A stretch of 64,000 nucleotides of DNA. It comes from Linyphia triangularis (lineage: Eukaryota > Arthropoda > Arachnida > Araneae > Linyphiidae). The stretch spans positions 40,806,785 through 40,870,784 of the forward strand of contig OZ021721.1 of assembly GCA_963978545.1 (NCBI GenBank). Reading direction: 5' to 3'. Each line of letters begins with the position of its first letter. Position 1 is the stretch's first letter. Below the pieces are notes generated by a model that saw only the letters and a program-made list of their open reading frames with translations, was not told the DNA's origin and made no database searches. The position numbers and the translations under genes are program-made. Of the stretch, positions 24,151 through 36,074 are shown one piece after another.

Positions 24151-26037
24151 GATGCATAAATGTATTGTTAAGCCTAAGTGTTTACAGTTTGTTATAGGCT
24201 TGCTATAGCAACCCTACAACGGTTTTTTGAAAGGAATTATAAATGATTTGAAAGTTGTTAGTTTGGACGAGTTATTAGCTGTAATTTGGTGGTTTTTATC
24301 TAGTATCTGTCTAACGAAAAAGTACCTAAATTAGCATAATCAATTAACTTACCCGACTTGTTTGCATTTTCATTACTTGCAAAATCTGTATTCGAAATTG
24401 ACTATCTCTTCTTCAGTTCTTAAAGGCTGCCTGGAAAGCTAGTCAGTAAATTTATTGGAAAGACCTGTTAGCGTAGATCAGAACACCAATTTTGGTTTCG
24501 TACATTGGAACAATTCAGCTGTTGAGCAAGTATTATGCTGACTTTTGGTGGTCGCAGGAGAGCGCAGGTAACTGAATGATCTTGGGGCTGGAATGAAGCG
24601 TTTATACGCTGTTAGCACTGGCATTCAACGAATGATGAACTTAATTGGTAACATCTAAATCAAAATTATTATTATACAATGTTCAACAACCATCAATACC
24701 TTATTTTGTTTGCGCTGGCATCTGATGAATGGAAATTTCAACTGGTAACGTCATCACGTCCCACTTTGAAAAAGGCCAATCACCTCACAAAAAAATTAAA
24801 AAAAAAGAAGAAAAAAAAGAAGTTTCTAACAAGATATACCTACAAAATCAGTCATTCTGCACCTTTGTACTAAAATACAGGTACTCTTGGTGCAGATTCT
24901 GCTTCACATAAAACAGAATTATGTGCTTTTTATTTGAGTTAACCTGTTCTAACCAACATCAATTTGTTTAGTATATGCAATCCTTAAAAGTAACCATTTC
25001 ATCTAGTAACGTGTATATACACTGCCAGTAAGGTGCAATAGGGAGCACTTGCAACCCCCTCTTGGATTTCGAAACTTAAACATAATGTTGAAAAAAGTGG
25101 TATGATTAACTGGAAATAGAAGTATTGATATAGGTTTTTAAATATTAAATATATAAGAAATTTAATACTTAACTAATAATTAAAATTTGATAAAGATACA
25201 CAATTGAAAAATCGACATTAAAATAAAAAAAACCGCCTTGCATTCCTTTTGGTAGTATTTCTACAATTAAAAATTAAGGTTAGCACACAAAAAAATAATA
25301 ATAACCGCCTTGCATTTAATTGGGTACCATTTGCACTCCCCAGTAAAAATAATTCTGCAGGCACCCATGCAAAGATGAGTCAGATACCGGGTATAATATA
25401 ATATCCTTAGTTATAATGCAATCGAACTAATATAATTTCATTTATAATCTATTTAAAAATCTGTACAATTAGAACACTTCCAGTCATTCATCAATGATTC
25501 ATATGAACTAATTTTAGAGCGCGAGATGCCCGAAGTAGAAAAGTATTTTTCCCAACTTGACCACTGTTGCAATCGGAAGAGTAGATGTCATTTTGTTTTT
25601 CCCCATTGAAGGAAGTTCCGACTAAATAACTCTGAATATAAAAAGAAACAATTAATTGAAGTTTCACCGCAAGTTTTCTCCTGGTCTCCCTTTTCTTCAT
25701 TGGTAAACTGCCGTTGCAACTGGGTCATTGCACCAAGAGACTGAAATCAAAGTGGCTCTAAAGAATGTTCGATTTCTCGCTACAATAGTCTACAAAAAGG
25801 AGGATATAGCGATGAAATTATCCCGCAAAAATTAACAAAAATAAATTGGTTATTGGCGCCGCTACTGCGGATGAGAATCCCGCCTATTGATTTTATAAAT
25901 AAAAATGAAATATAATATTTAGGACCATTGAAAAGAAGTAAAGCATTCAATAAAATAACAACACTTATCATTATAATTTTTATGGAAACTTATTATTATC
26001 ACAAACAGACTTTTTAATAATAACAGACTTATAAACT
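24151..26037. other. Non-genic stretch
   Basis: ACCGCCTTGCATT recurs at 25231 and 25304 beside GGTAGTATTT / GGTACCATTT blocks, a weak pair of direct repeats. No coding exon is recognisable. Confidence 0.45.
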
Positions 26038-26268
26038 ATTATAAAAACAAACAATTATTTTTTATTATAAAAACAAACAATTATTTTTTATTATAAAAAC
26101 AAACAATTATTTTTTATTATAACAGACTTACTAAATATTATTAAAACATACTATTAACTATTATTAAAACATATTATTAACTATTATTAAAACATATTAT
26201 TAACTATTATTAAAACATATTATTAACTATTGTTAAAACATATTATTAAGTATTATTAAAACATACGT
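26038..26268. repeat. Two adjacent AT-rich minisatellites
   Basis: Three copies of a 26-bp unit (ATAAAAACAAACAATTATTT core, from 26041) run into about six copies of a 23-bp unit (CTATTATTAAAACATATTATTA core, to 26268). Later units carry single-base changes. Confidence 0.93.
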
Positions 26269-29200
26269 ATTGCTATTACGTATTATTATTACGGAAGGAC
26301 CCTGGCAAGGCAACTTCGATAAAATTGAGCTCCGTCACATTTAGATTACGTTCACAACCTTCACATTTCTCTCTCATTTCGAGCATTTCTCCCCATTCAC
26401 GAAATCGCATTACGTGCATGAGAAGATGGGAGATTACTGTATGTGAGTAACGTACTACTTGTATAGGCAGATAAAACTGTATGCAGCGCTGAAATTTTAG
26501 TCAACCTCAACTAAAAAACCATTATTTATGCAATAACATATTGAATTTTAGACAAAATTAAACACAATAAAAAAAAGACAATTCTAAGCTTATCTTAGAT
26601 GTTGTAAGTTTTACCATTTCTGTAAATTTCATGCATACATTTTTTGTTGGACCATATCAGAACTTCTTGATGGCCAATCAAGACGTTGAGCATTTTTAGC
26701 TTGGACTTGAGTTTGTGGGGCTCGAATTGTGTAGGGAAGCATTGCCCTTTCGGAACGTATGTACTCTCGTGCTATAATAGGCGCCTCCGTCAGTTATTTT
26801 ATAGTAAGGAAGTCTTGGTAGGCATCTCTTTGTTTTCAGATACGCAATTACTTTGTTCCTTTAACAGAAAAACCGAGGGATCAAATAAATTTTTCTTCGT
26901 CTGAAAAAAACAACATCACATTTTGCAATTTATCTCCAAATTCTACAGGTTTCTTTGAGAATTGTAAGCGCACCATTTGACGACTCTTTAGAGGTGGTTG
27001 GTGTATCTTTCACTAAAATGTACACATGGTGGTTTTTTTAATAGCATATTGTCCACAGTTCGGCTGGTTCAAGAATTAATCAAATCATTCATAATTGATA
27101 ATTTATGAATAAAACTTTTTATGAGTGGCTCACTTAACAAAACCTTTTGTTAGTGGAGTAGTTAGTACAGAACTATGGTATTAACTTTCCCACAAGGCGT
27201 AATTCAAGTTATTTTCTGCAATGTCAGATCTGAATAATCTTTTAGCAATTTCTCGAAAATTAATACAGTTAGTTTAATTACAGTTAGAAAATTATAGTGT
27301 TAGTTTTTTACCTCACTCCATTTTCAGGAAAATGTAAGTGCCTATTTGACATGTGCGTGATTTATTAGAGGACCTCTGTGGCATCACGATAAAATATAGC
27401 AAAAATTAAATAAAATGAGAAACGCTTTAAAAGTGAATTTAGCCATATAATTTTTTAAAGGTTGTCGCAAGTATAAAAAACAAAAAATAATTTTTCATTA
27501 AAAATTAACTAAATTTGTCGTAATCTTTTTATTTGTATAGATGAAACTGTCATTATCTTCATTGTATGTAAACTAGCATAACATGAAAATACGTAGTTGG
27601 ACAAATAATAGTGTTTTTCGCTTCGCTCTAACGTGTTTTCTAGCACTGTTGCTATAAAATGACAGTTGCACAACTTATAATTTTAAATGTAATTTAAACT
27701 AAGGGCAATTTTTAAGGGTGTTCGCCGTATCGTGTGCTTATTCAATGATAATGCCTAATCCTAGAAAATTTTAAAGTTCTTTATTTATGAATGAGCAAAA
27801 ATGAAAAAACTATTTAGAATATTATCTTCTACATAATAAAATAACGTATACTTCGGAAATTTTCTGTTGATCATAGCTCACTTTTGGCATTTATGTCCTT
27901 GAGCTCTAAGAGGTATGAGGCTAAAATGAAAAAAATTATTGCTTTAATTGGTCTGAATGTGAGGCCTCTTTTATAATTGAAAAGCGTTTTAATTGATAAA
28001 ATAATATTTTATTTAAAGTTAAATAAAGTTCTATTGGTTTTATTAGAGACTGGGTTGTCAAAACAAGGCCAATTTGAATAGAAAATTGGATTTTAAAAAT
28101 ATCTTGAAGCGAATAAAATTGACGAACTATTTTTTTTAGTAAAGTTCAAAAATCAACCCAAACAAATGGCCTTTTAGAGAATATTGATTTATAAGATAAA
28201 TAGAATTTAATAAATTTCTCCAACCTTTGATTTGGTGCCCTTATCTTGTTTTATGAATCAAGCAATATTTGTTAATACATGAGATACAAAGCTAACTGTT
28301 TCTAGTGAACAATAAAACGTATTTCATCATTAATACAGACTTTTACTGTGACATTAATTATAAAATATTAAAAGGTGTAAAAAAAACATCCTCCTCAATA
28401 ACATACTTATTTATATGATATTTTGAACTAAACAGGTAAAGTGATCAACATAAAAAGTATAATTTACTTAGTCACATTTACACTTTTTTTTAAATCTAAT
28501 TTAAAAATATAAAGTTACTATTCAAATATCTTTTCAATGCCATGTATTATGTTGGCAATTTGACAAACAAATATTCAATATATTTAAATCAAAATAAGGT
28601 CAGCTAAAAAAATACAGGATTATAAACGATTTCCTGTCATTATTCAAATTTTATGATATTTATTTGAAATACTAGATATCCATTTAGTCATTAACTCAGA
28701 AATTCCCGGCTATAAAGAAATAGTAACGACAATTAACAAATAGAACTAGGCAATCCCATTTTTTGAAGATCTCTAACCATCTGTTTGATCTTTAAGAATA
28801 ATTAAAACTAATTTAACCTAACGAAATACTAACAAAGACAAACTAGAATATACACCATTTATAAAAGCTTTTTATTTTTAAATTCTTCAAGTACCTAAAT
28901 AAATAACTACGTTAAACTCTAAATATAATTCATATCTATTCCTTCTTAAAGACCATATCAAATTGATTGTTTAGGAGCAAATACAACTCTTTTAACTCTA
29001 ACCTTTACCAGAGAGCAACTATCTAGAAGAAAAACTTCTTAAAAATGGCGCTCTTATCAATGTTAAGCAACATACAGTTGAACTAACTTTATGATGTTGT
29101 TACAGAGAGAGAAGAAATTTATCAAGGCCTGAGTTATTGAGGAAATAGTGTGGATGGCCAGTAACAAGACCTTGCCCCGATGCCTTTGTTCTAGCATTGA

Positions 29201-32200
29201 CATCATTATGAGAAGTCCCAAAAATTTTCTCCTGTTTATGCATCCATTGTTCGGATCATTACCCTAACATAACACGTGGCTACTGGGTCTAAGAGAAGAT
29301 TTGTCATTAATTACCAAATAATTGTTATTCATTACAAGCCCTTCTTCTAACAATGGGTACAGTTAATCAAGAGAGCCAAATGGAACAAGTTAATTTAAAA
29401 GAGGAATAAAGTATATAAGTTGATACAAACATCTTTATCTAGTAATTTTTACATTGTATAGTAGGTTCTTATACAATTATAATTCATTTAAAGACATTAA
29501 GGTGAAACATTTTTAAGGTTATGTCACCTGTGTGTGACTATAATTTATTTTATAAAAGCAAAACCGTATTAATGGTCATATTGTTATTTTGTTGTCCAAC
29601 AATGGATACGTAGGAAATATATTTGAATGGGAAAAATATGTATATACAATGACTTTCCATTGTAGTTTTATTTTTCATTAATGTATGTTTTTGAAATATG
29701 CTTAAAATTTTTTGGTTTAAATCTTATTGAAATGCTTAATAGAAGCGAAAAAACAATAAAAAGTCTAACTTAAATTATTTTGATGAAAACAACAACATAT
29801 TTTTCCGAGTAGGTGATTCCAAACGTAAGAAATGCAAAATTCCTGCTCCTATGAGGATGCGCATTTATAACGAAATTTCAAACATTGGATCATGAGATAT
29901 TTACAGCTAAAATAATACTTCTGATCCTTATTCCAATGATTTTTACGAGTTCTAAAAGATTACTTAGTATGTATTTACTGACACAAGTTTATTTTAAAGA
30001 ATTTTAATTGAGATTGTTGAACAAAAAGTGTCAATTTTTTCACGTTGTTAAAATAATGAAAGTATGTGATTCATACCTTATGTAAAGTATTTTTGTAATC
30101 ATTAATCTAGATGATAAAATTTTTTAATAACTTCTTTATCCGAAATTTATAATCTTTATCTTGCAAAAACAATAAGGCTTAAAAATATAAGCCCCTGGTG
30201 ATTTTCATGTGCTTTGGAGAATGTTAGAGCAATAGAAAATGATGAAAAGAATAAAGAGAATATGAATGGAATGAAGAGATAGAAACGACAAATGTAGTGG
30301 ATGGTATATGTAGCGTTTTTTCTTTCACAATTTACCTGAAATAGGTCTGAGTAAGACTTTGCTTTACCGCATTTGTTAAAACAGGAACAACTGTAGTAGT
30401 AAGAGTAGCATTATAAGCCATATGCTAAGCTTCATTAAATTGATGCTAATTTTATAATGAACACTTAGCTCCAACGTAGCTGTTCTAAAGCAATTTTAAT
30501 CATATTCACTTGTGGTATTACCACAAACATTTCTATGATTACAAACTACTAGTTCAAATTTCAGTATTCTTCTATACTGCAGTAGACTACTAAAGAATAT
30601 TGCACACTATGTAGAAAGGATGCCCTAAAAAGAATTATTTCTGATTTAAATCGAAAACAGAAAATGGTTTTAAGCTATACTTTTATTGAAAGGGTTATTT
30701 ATATTTCTTTAAGTAACACAGAATATGTGTTATTAAAATGCTATACTAAATGTAGGATGTAACCTTAATATAAGCTAAAAAAAATATTTATCTTTATTTG
30801 CCGAAATTAACGTTCATTATATACATTTTTATTATGATGCTAATTGAGCTTCTTATATTTTATCTAATATTTTGTCAATAATATCTAATAATTATATCAA
30901 ATAAAAGATCATATATTTGTCAATGCAAAACTTTTTTTTTCCGAATTTTAAAACAAGTTTAATACTAAAGTTTCAAGAGCACTAGATCTTCAGCTACAGT
31001 AGGGAATTTTTTTTTTTTGTTGAAGTAAAGTAGCTAATCTGGAAAGCCTAGATCATTCACTTCTGACCGTCCAGTCTACATGCACTCGCCTTAACAATAA
31101 GCAACGTCTCTAACTTCTAAGAAATTGTTGTCCGTCGTACCGGCACTTATATAATAAGCTTCAATTCAGTTACTCACTGAAATGTTATCATTTATTTGTA
31201 GGAAGATTTTTGATTTTCGTTTTTAACAATTATAGAGTTCGTTAAGGATTTATTTTAGAAAAATGTTTAATATTTATAACATTTAATGACTAGAAAAATT
31301 AGTTTTGGAAAGTATTAAAATAGTAAGAGTTTGGTTATGAGACTTTTTCGATTTCTCATCACTGTGCCTTGATCTAGAAGTTCTCTACTATCGAGAACAT
31401 AAAATTCTTCTTTTATTTCCTTTTATTTAAAAATGTTGCTTAAAATCACAAATTCACATCCCAAAATTTGAAAAATAAATCTAAAATATATTTCACAACG
31501 CTGCTGTCGAGATCAATGTTTCTCCGACGGCAATATGATGTACGGGATCACTGCCCCCCCCCCCCCCTACTCCCACTCGCCTCATCTCCTTTTTTTGTTC
31601 CATCCCGGGTAACGCCAAGTCCTACCGTTAGTATTATCTACAGTAAATAATTTGCATTGTTTTATTTCATTCTCTACCAGGCTTTTACTACTGTCGGTCC
31701 CCATATTGCAAACCAGCTGGGATTAACCAATCTATTAAACGCGTGCTGAAATAAATATACTTCCTATTTAGTATGTTTTCATTCACCATATCCTTTTACT
31801 TGCCCTCGAATATCTGGCTTTTCCTGCACTTAATGATTTCTCCATATTGTGAGCTCAGCTGAGGTATAGTTTATTCTAAAACAAAGAGTTACACTGATCG
31901 GTCGATCACAGCATCCCTTAGGGGTGGGGGGCACCGGAAGGAAGGAAAGAGGCACAAAGCGTGTTTGCATCCGGGCACCGACAGATGTGCGGCCCTCAAC
32001 TGGCTTCAACTCTCACGGATGTCTCACGGAGAAGACGTTCAAGATGTCTTTCGTGCTCACCCATCATTTAGGCTACACTGAGAAGGACGGCGATCAAGAG
32101 GAGCAAGATTCAGCTTGAGCAGTAATTATCAAGAAATTGGGGACGCTCGGCGATAAAAATATAAAATTAACGTGTTTTTTTTAGAAAGCATTATTTTTGT

Positions 32201-32811
32201 TTATGTGAGTATCAACGGACAACTGAATCAAAAAGATAACTGGGAATACAGCTTTTAATATTAAACAATAATGAAATATTAACAGATATATATTGAACTA
32301 TAACAGGATACTTAGCTTAATATTAGTTTTAGTTTGATATTAATCAAACGATAATATTAGAGATTAATAGATATTGCTTACCAAAAGAAAACTAGAAATT
32401 TATAATAAAGAAAATAATGAGTGACAATTCATAGAACTCGGAACTCATTGAGATGAAAGTGTGTAACGGAAGATTGTTTTTAAGCGGTTTCTTATAATTC
32501 CTTTCGAAAAGAAATGAAATGTTTGAATTGATTTTTAAACATTCTCGTAGAAAAAGATTCGTTTATTCATTAGATATTTAAAGTGTTTGCTAATAAAAAA
32601 AATATTTTTTAAATTCCAATCACTCTTCAACAATCCTAAATTTATACCTTTGTTTGCAATTTATTTTGCTAGAAGTTAGTCTTAATTTCAATTAAAGATA
32701 TATGGAATGTATTCTTTTTGAAATTTAAATGACATGTTTTAATCAATTTTAATTTAAAAAAAACCAACAACAAAAAAAAAAGTTATTAAGGTGTGGATCC
32801 GTTTACGTTAT
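26269..32811. other. Non-genic 6.5-kb stretch
   Basis: No homologous exon, SINE or paired inverted repeat was recognised. A C15 run starts near 31553. Positions 31915-32120 are locally GC-rich with a 64-codon open frame of no recognised family, and are the best place to look for an undetected exon. Confidence 0.45.
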
Positions 32812-32831
32812 TAAGGGTGATTATAATTTAA

Positions 32832-33539
32832 GGGGGTATAGTACCGAAATTTCTTCGAAAATCCCAATTTTTTTTTCTGATTTTAAAAAATAGTTCATAC
32901 ATTCCTGAAAAGAATGATGTATTTATCTTATTCCTCCGGTGATTAGAACGCCACAAAATTACCTGTGATTTAAACATCACTAATGGGCGTAACACCTTGA
33001 AGCGTCTGCTTCAAGTGCGTTTTTCGAGCACTAGTGTTTTTCACAGATGTTGCATATTCAAATCGATATATCTCCAGAACCATTAATAATTGGCTATTCA
33101 AATTTTTGGAGCATTTAATTTATAAAGTTTTAAATATTTTGTCTTCACAGAATTTTATTTTTTTAATTCTGTTTTAGAATATAATTTTTAGCGTAAAAGA
33201 TAACATAAAAAAAAGCAAAAATTTCAATATTTTAACTTTGAGAATTTTTTAAAATTTTTTTTAGTTCACCTATCAAAATTATCTTTATATAATTAAATAT
33301 TACAGAAAGCTTTCACTTTGAATTTTTTTTTTATTTTTTCTTGACTTATATCAAAATACGCAAACATCCAATATTATGGATTTTTCTTGGTTTTTAAATT
33401 TTTTTTAAATAACAAAACAAAATATTTAAAAAAAAATTTTCTCAAAGATATATAAATAGTATCTCATGCATACAATAAAATTTTGACGTAAAAATGTACA
33501 TAAATAAAGTTTTTTTTTTATTTTCGGTACCGCACCCCC
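32832..33539. mobile_element. TTAA-flanked MITE, 708 bp (Kolobok- or piggyBac-like)
   Basis: The terminal inverted repeats are GGGGGTATAGTACCGAAA and GGGGGTGCGGTACCGAAA, 15 of 18 identical. TTAA lies on both sides (32828-32831 and 33540-33543). TTAA duplications occur in piggyBac and Kolobok families. The GGGGG end fits Kolobok-type better than the CCY start of piggyBac, but this is tentative. The interior is AT-rich and non-coding. Confidence 0.82.
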
Positions 33540-33695
33540 TTAAATTCAACTTTTAAAAAACGTGGCTTCAAAAGCATGGAATTTTTTCTTATGCCATATC
33601 ATGGCTTTCAAAAAGCAATAGTATGTAATAAGAAGAAAAAAAAATAGTTCGAAATAGTTTTTTTTTCTTATGCCTTACCTGGTCAGGCTGGAACA

Positions 33696-33708
33696 GGTCA
33701 TTCTGACC
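33696..33708. promoter_or_regulatory. IR3 motif in MITE copy B
   Basis: GGTCATTCTGACC keeps both half-site cores and the 3-bp spacer in a diverged second copy of the same MITE family. Function is unknown. Confidence 0.4.
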
Positions 33709-34129
33709 AGAGTTTTTTACAGCTTTTTAAATGTTAAACTTTATTATAAACCCCCTGTATATTTGACCTAGTTAAAATATTATATAAAGCAAAAATATAA
33801 CTAGTAGATTCATCATGGTTTAAAAATCTAGTCTGTTTTCGAGTAAAAAAAGAGCAAAATTTTTTCGTGGACCGTGCGTACACTGGAGGATTGCCCTACA
33901 ATATTCCGGTCATTGGTCATTTTCCATACACTAAAAGAGACTCTATTCTGCTTTTTTAATGATCAGGAATTACTTTTCCGTGTATTCAAATGTGGATGAT
34001 AAATATTTCTATCTTTTACTAGTTTAGCTCTAAATCTGGAAGATACATAGAACTTAAGTAATGAATAGCATTTCTACAGAAAAATATGTAAAAATTACAA
34101 AAACTAAATGTAGTTTACAAAGGATTGTA

Positions 34130-34760
34130 TCCAATAAGTTTCAGAATCATGTTTTTTTTTTTCCGATCTAGTTGATGATCAAAAGAACAATTACCTAAAA
34201 GTATGAAAAAATACTTTATACTTAAATAATAAGCATCAATTTAAGATGCAAACAATCCAAAGAATTCCTTTAAAACTAAAAATTGATAAATATAGTTACC
34301 CGAGATTGTCTTCAAGTAAATTTCGGAGTGATGGTATTTTTTTCCTTCGAAATAAGTAGCTGGTCACAAAAAGACATTTCTAGAGCTAAAAAGAAGTTTC
34401 TAAGAAGCAAAATTAAAAAAAAGAAGAAAATTTAAAGCGTTTCATTAGGGGAATATATTTGGCAAATGTGGTGTTTTAGTTCTGGTGCAAGTAGCTACTC
34501 ACAAGAAGAACAGTTTAGAAATCTAGAAGAATAAAAATTAATTACTTATATAATTATTGTAATAAATAATTGATTTTTTTAGCTTTTTAAAAATCAAAAA
34601 AAAAAATCTAAACTACTTTTTTCGAAAACAAAAACAAAACTAAATAAATCTGGTTGTCGAAGAATTTCCTCCGAATAAGTTTCGGTTTGGTGTTTTCATC
34701 CCGAAACAAGTAGCAGGTCACAAGGAGACAGCTGATCTCCCAGCCTGTGAAAAAAGGGCA
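34130..34760. repeat. Degenerate direct repeats, three or four units of ~150-230 bp
   Basis: A block of the form AAGTTTCGG, TTTTTCC-CGAAA, AAGTAGC-GGTCACAA-AGA recurs near 34135, 34317, 34480 and 34676, separated by A-rich DNA. The last unit runs into a GC-richer segment (34730-34890). No protein family is recognisable in either strand. Confidence 0.55.
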
Positions 34761-34998
34761 ACAATACGAGGGATCCTGTCAGTTTCCGGTGGATGTGGGG
34801 AGAATCAGCTGAGAACTCCCGATCAGCACCTGCTGTACTCACTCTCTCACTACTTTGAGTCGGTGGATCACTTAAAACTCGAGTTGGATTCCTGATAGAT
34901 GACAACCCATAGTATATCTTCAGATTATTAAAATAATTTTTGTAATTTTCAGTATATTAATTTCGATTCAAAATCTATACATATAAAGTCCTTATTTG

Positions 34999-35183
34999 CA
35001 GGCCCATCTGATGGCTTTTGGGTTAGAGCTCTTTCCTCGCATGACAAAAGGTACAGGGGCGAATCCCTGGTTAAGCATGGATGTTTGTTGTGGTTTCGGA
35101 ATCTTTAAACTGTAGGCTCTGACCTGATTAGCCGTCATTGTGCATAAAAATAGGTAGTTGAGCGTGCAAACCAACCAACCAAT
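34999..35183 (+). mobile_element. tRNA-derived SINE, family 2, copy 1
   Basis: The head has a box A-like GGGTTAGAGCTC and a degenerate box B (GGGGCGAATCCC). Then come GCATGGATGTTTGT, a body containing CTGATTAGCCGTCATTG, and an AACCAACCAACC tail. It matches the minus-strand copy near 56.2 kb. I found no clear target duplication; the boundaries are approximate. Confidence 0.8.
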
Positions 35184-35894
35184 TAATAGCACTCAGATGT
35201 AATTTGGTGAGGCACGTTTCTGATTTCCTAACTTTGATAAACTGACAATTTGGCGATGACTTTTCTCCACCTTAATTTAATAGGTTTATTTTTTTTCTAG
35301 TAGTATAAAGTTAATTGAAAATACAGCCTATGTATGATTTTTTAGAAATATAAAATGCCAACAGTGCTGAAATTCCGGCTGTGCTTTATGCTCTCCTGTT
35401 GTGCTTTACTACAAATTTGTTGAAATCGTCCTTCCAAATTGACTCATTAAGGGTAAATAATTTCCGCTTTAGAAAAAGAATTTAAAATTTTTAATAATAT
35501 AGTTATACGCATATTTATTTAATAAATTAGAAAAATTCAGTGTTGAATACAAAATTTTTGCAATGCATAAAACAGAATTCCTAGCTTAACAAGCTTAGCA
35601 AAGCACATTATCATGAGAAATGAAAAGAAACATATTGTCATTAGTTGAATTTGATGAAATTTGATACTCACCCATTTTTCAATAAATAAAAGAGCAGTTG
35701 AGGAGAGAAATTCAAACTGTTGAAATGTTTCCCTGGTATAAATGTTCCCTTTCACCTCTATTGTTTTACTGAAGCAGATATACCTTAAAATGTAATTAAG
35801 TAAACATTTCGTTCTACCCGAAAACTACATTGACAATTTTATATGTGTCAAACGATAATAGGCAAAACTGGGAATTAAAAAGAATTTTTATGGG

Positions 35895-36060
35895 TTGGTT
35901 GTTTTCAGATTATCTGGTGCCGTCAGCAACACGAGGGCTATAATGCGCCGAAACATTCGTCATTAGACAAGCCAACATACATTTACAAACACCCATGCCA
36001 ACACTGGACTCGAACCCGCAACCTCGCGGTCTAGAAGCTAGCACGCTAATCACTATACCT
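35895..36060 (-). mobile_element. tRNA-derived SINE, family 1, copy 3
   Basis: This is a minus-strand copy with the TTCGAGTCC-type box B near 36011-36025 and a tail beginning at 35895. A perfect 14-bp duplication AGAATTTTTATGGG flanks it at 35881-35894 and 36061-36074, suggesting a recent insertion. Confidence 0.93.
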
Positions 36061-36074
36061 AGAATTTTTATGGG

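Larger units (their letters stand above)
32812..33757. mobile_element. MITE family M, copy B, split by a TTAA element
   Basis: The left end AGGGTGATTATAAT and the right end, read inward CAGGGGGTTTATAATAAAG, match the ends of copy A. The AAAAAGCTGTAAAAAACTC block and the GGTCATTCTGACC palindrome (33696-33708) occupy the equivalent position. Removing 32832-33539 leaves about 235 bp, the size of copy A. Confidence 0.7.

Noticed and set aside
26038..26268. CRISPR-like array
   Set aside because: The units are directly abutting AT-rich minisatellite repeats with no unique spacers, in an animal genome.
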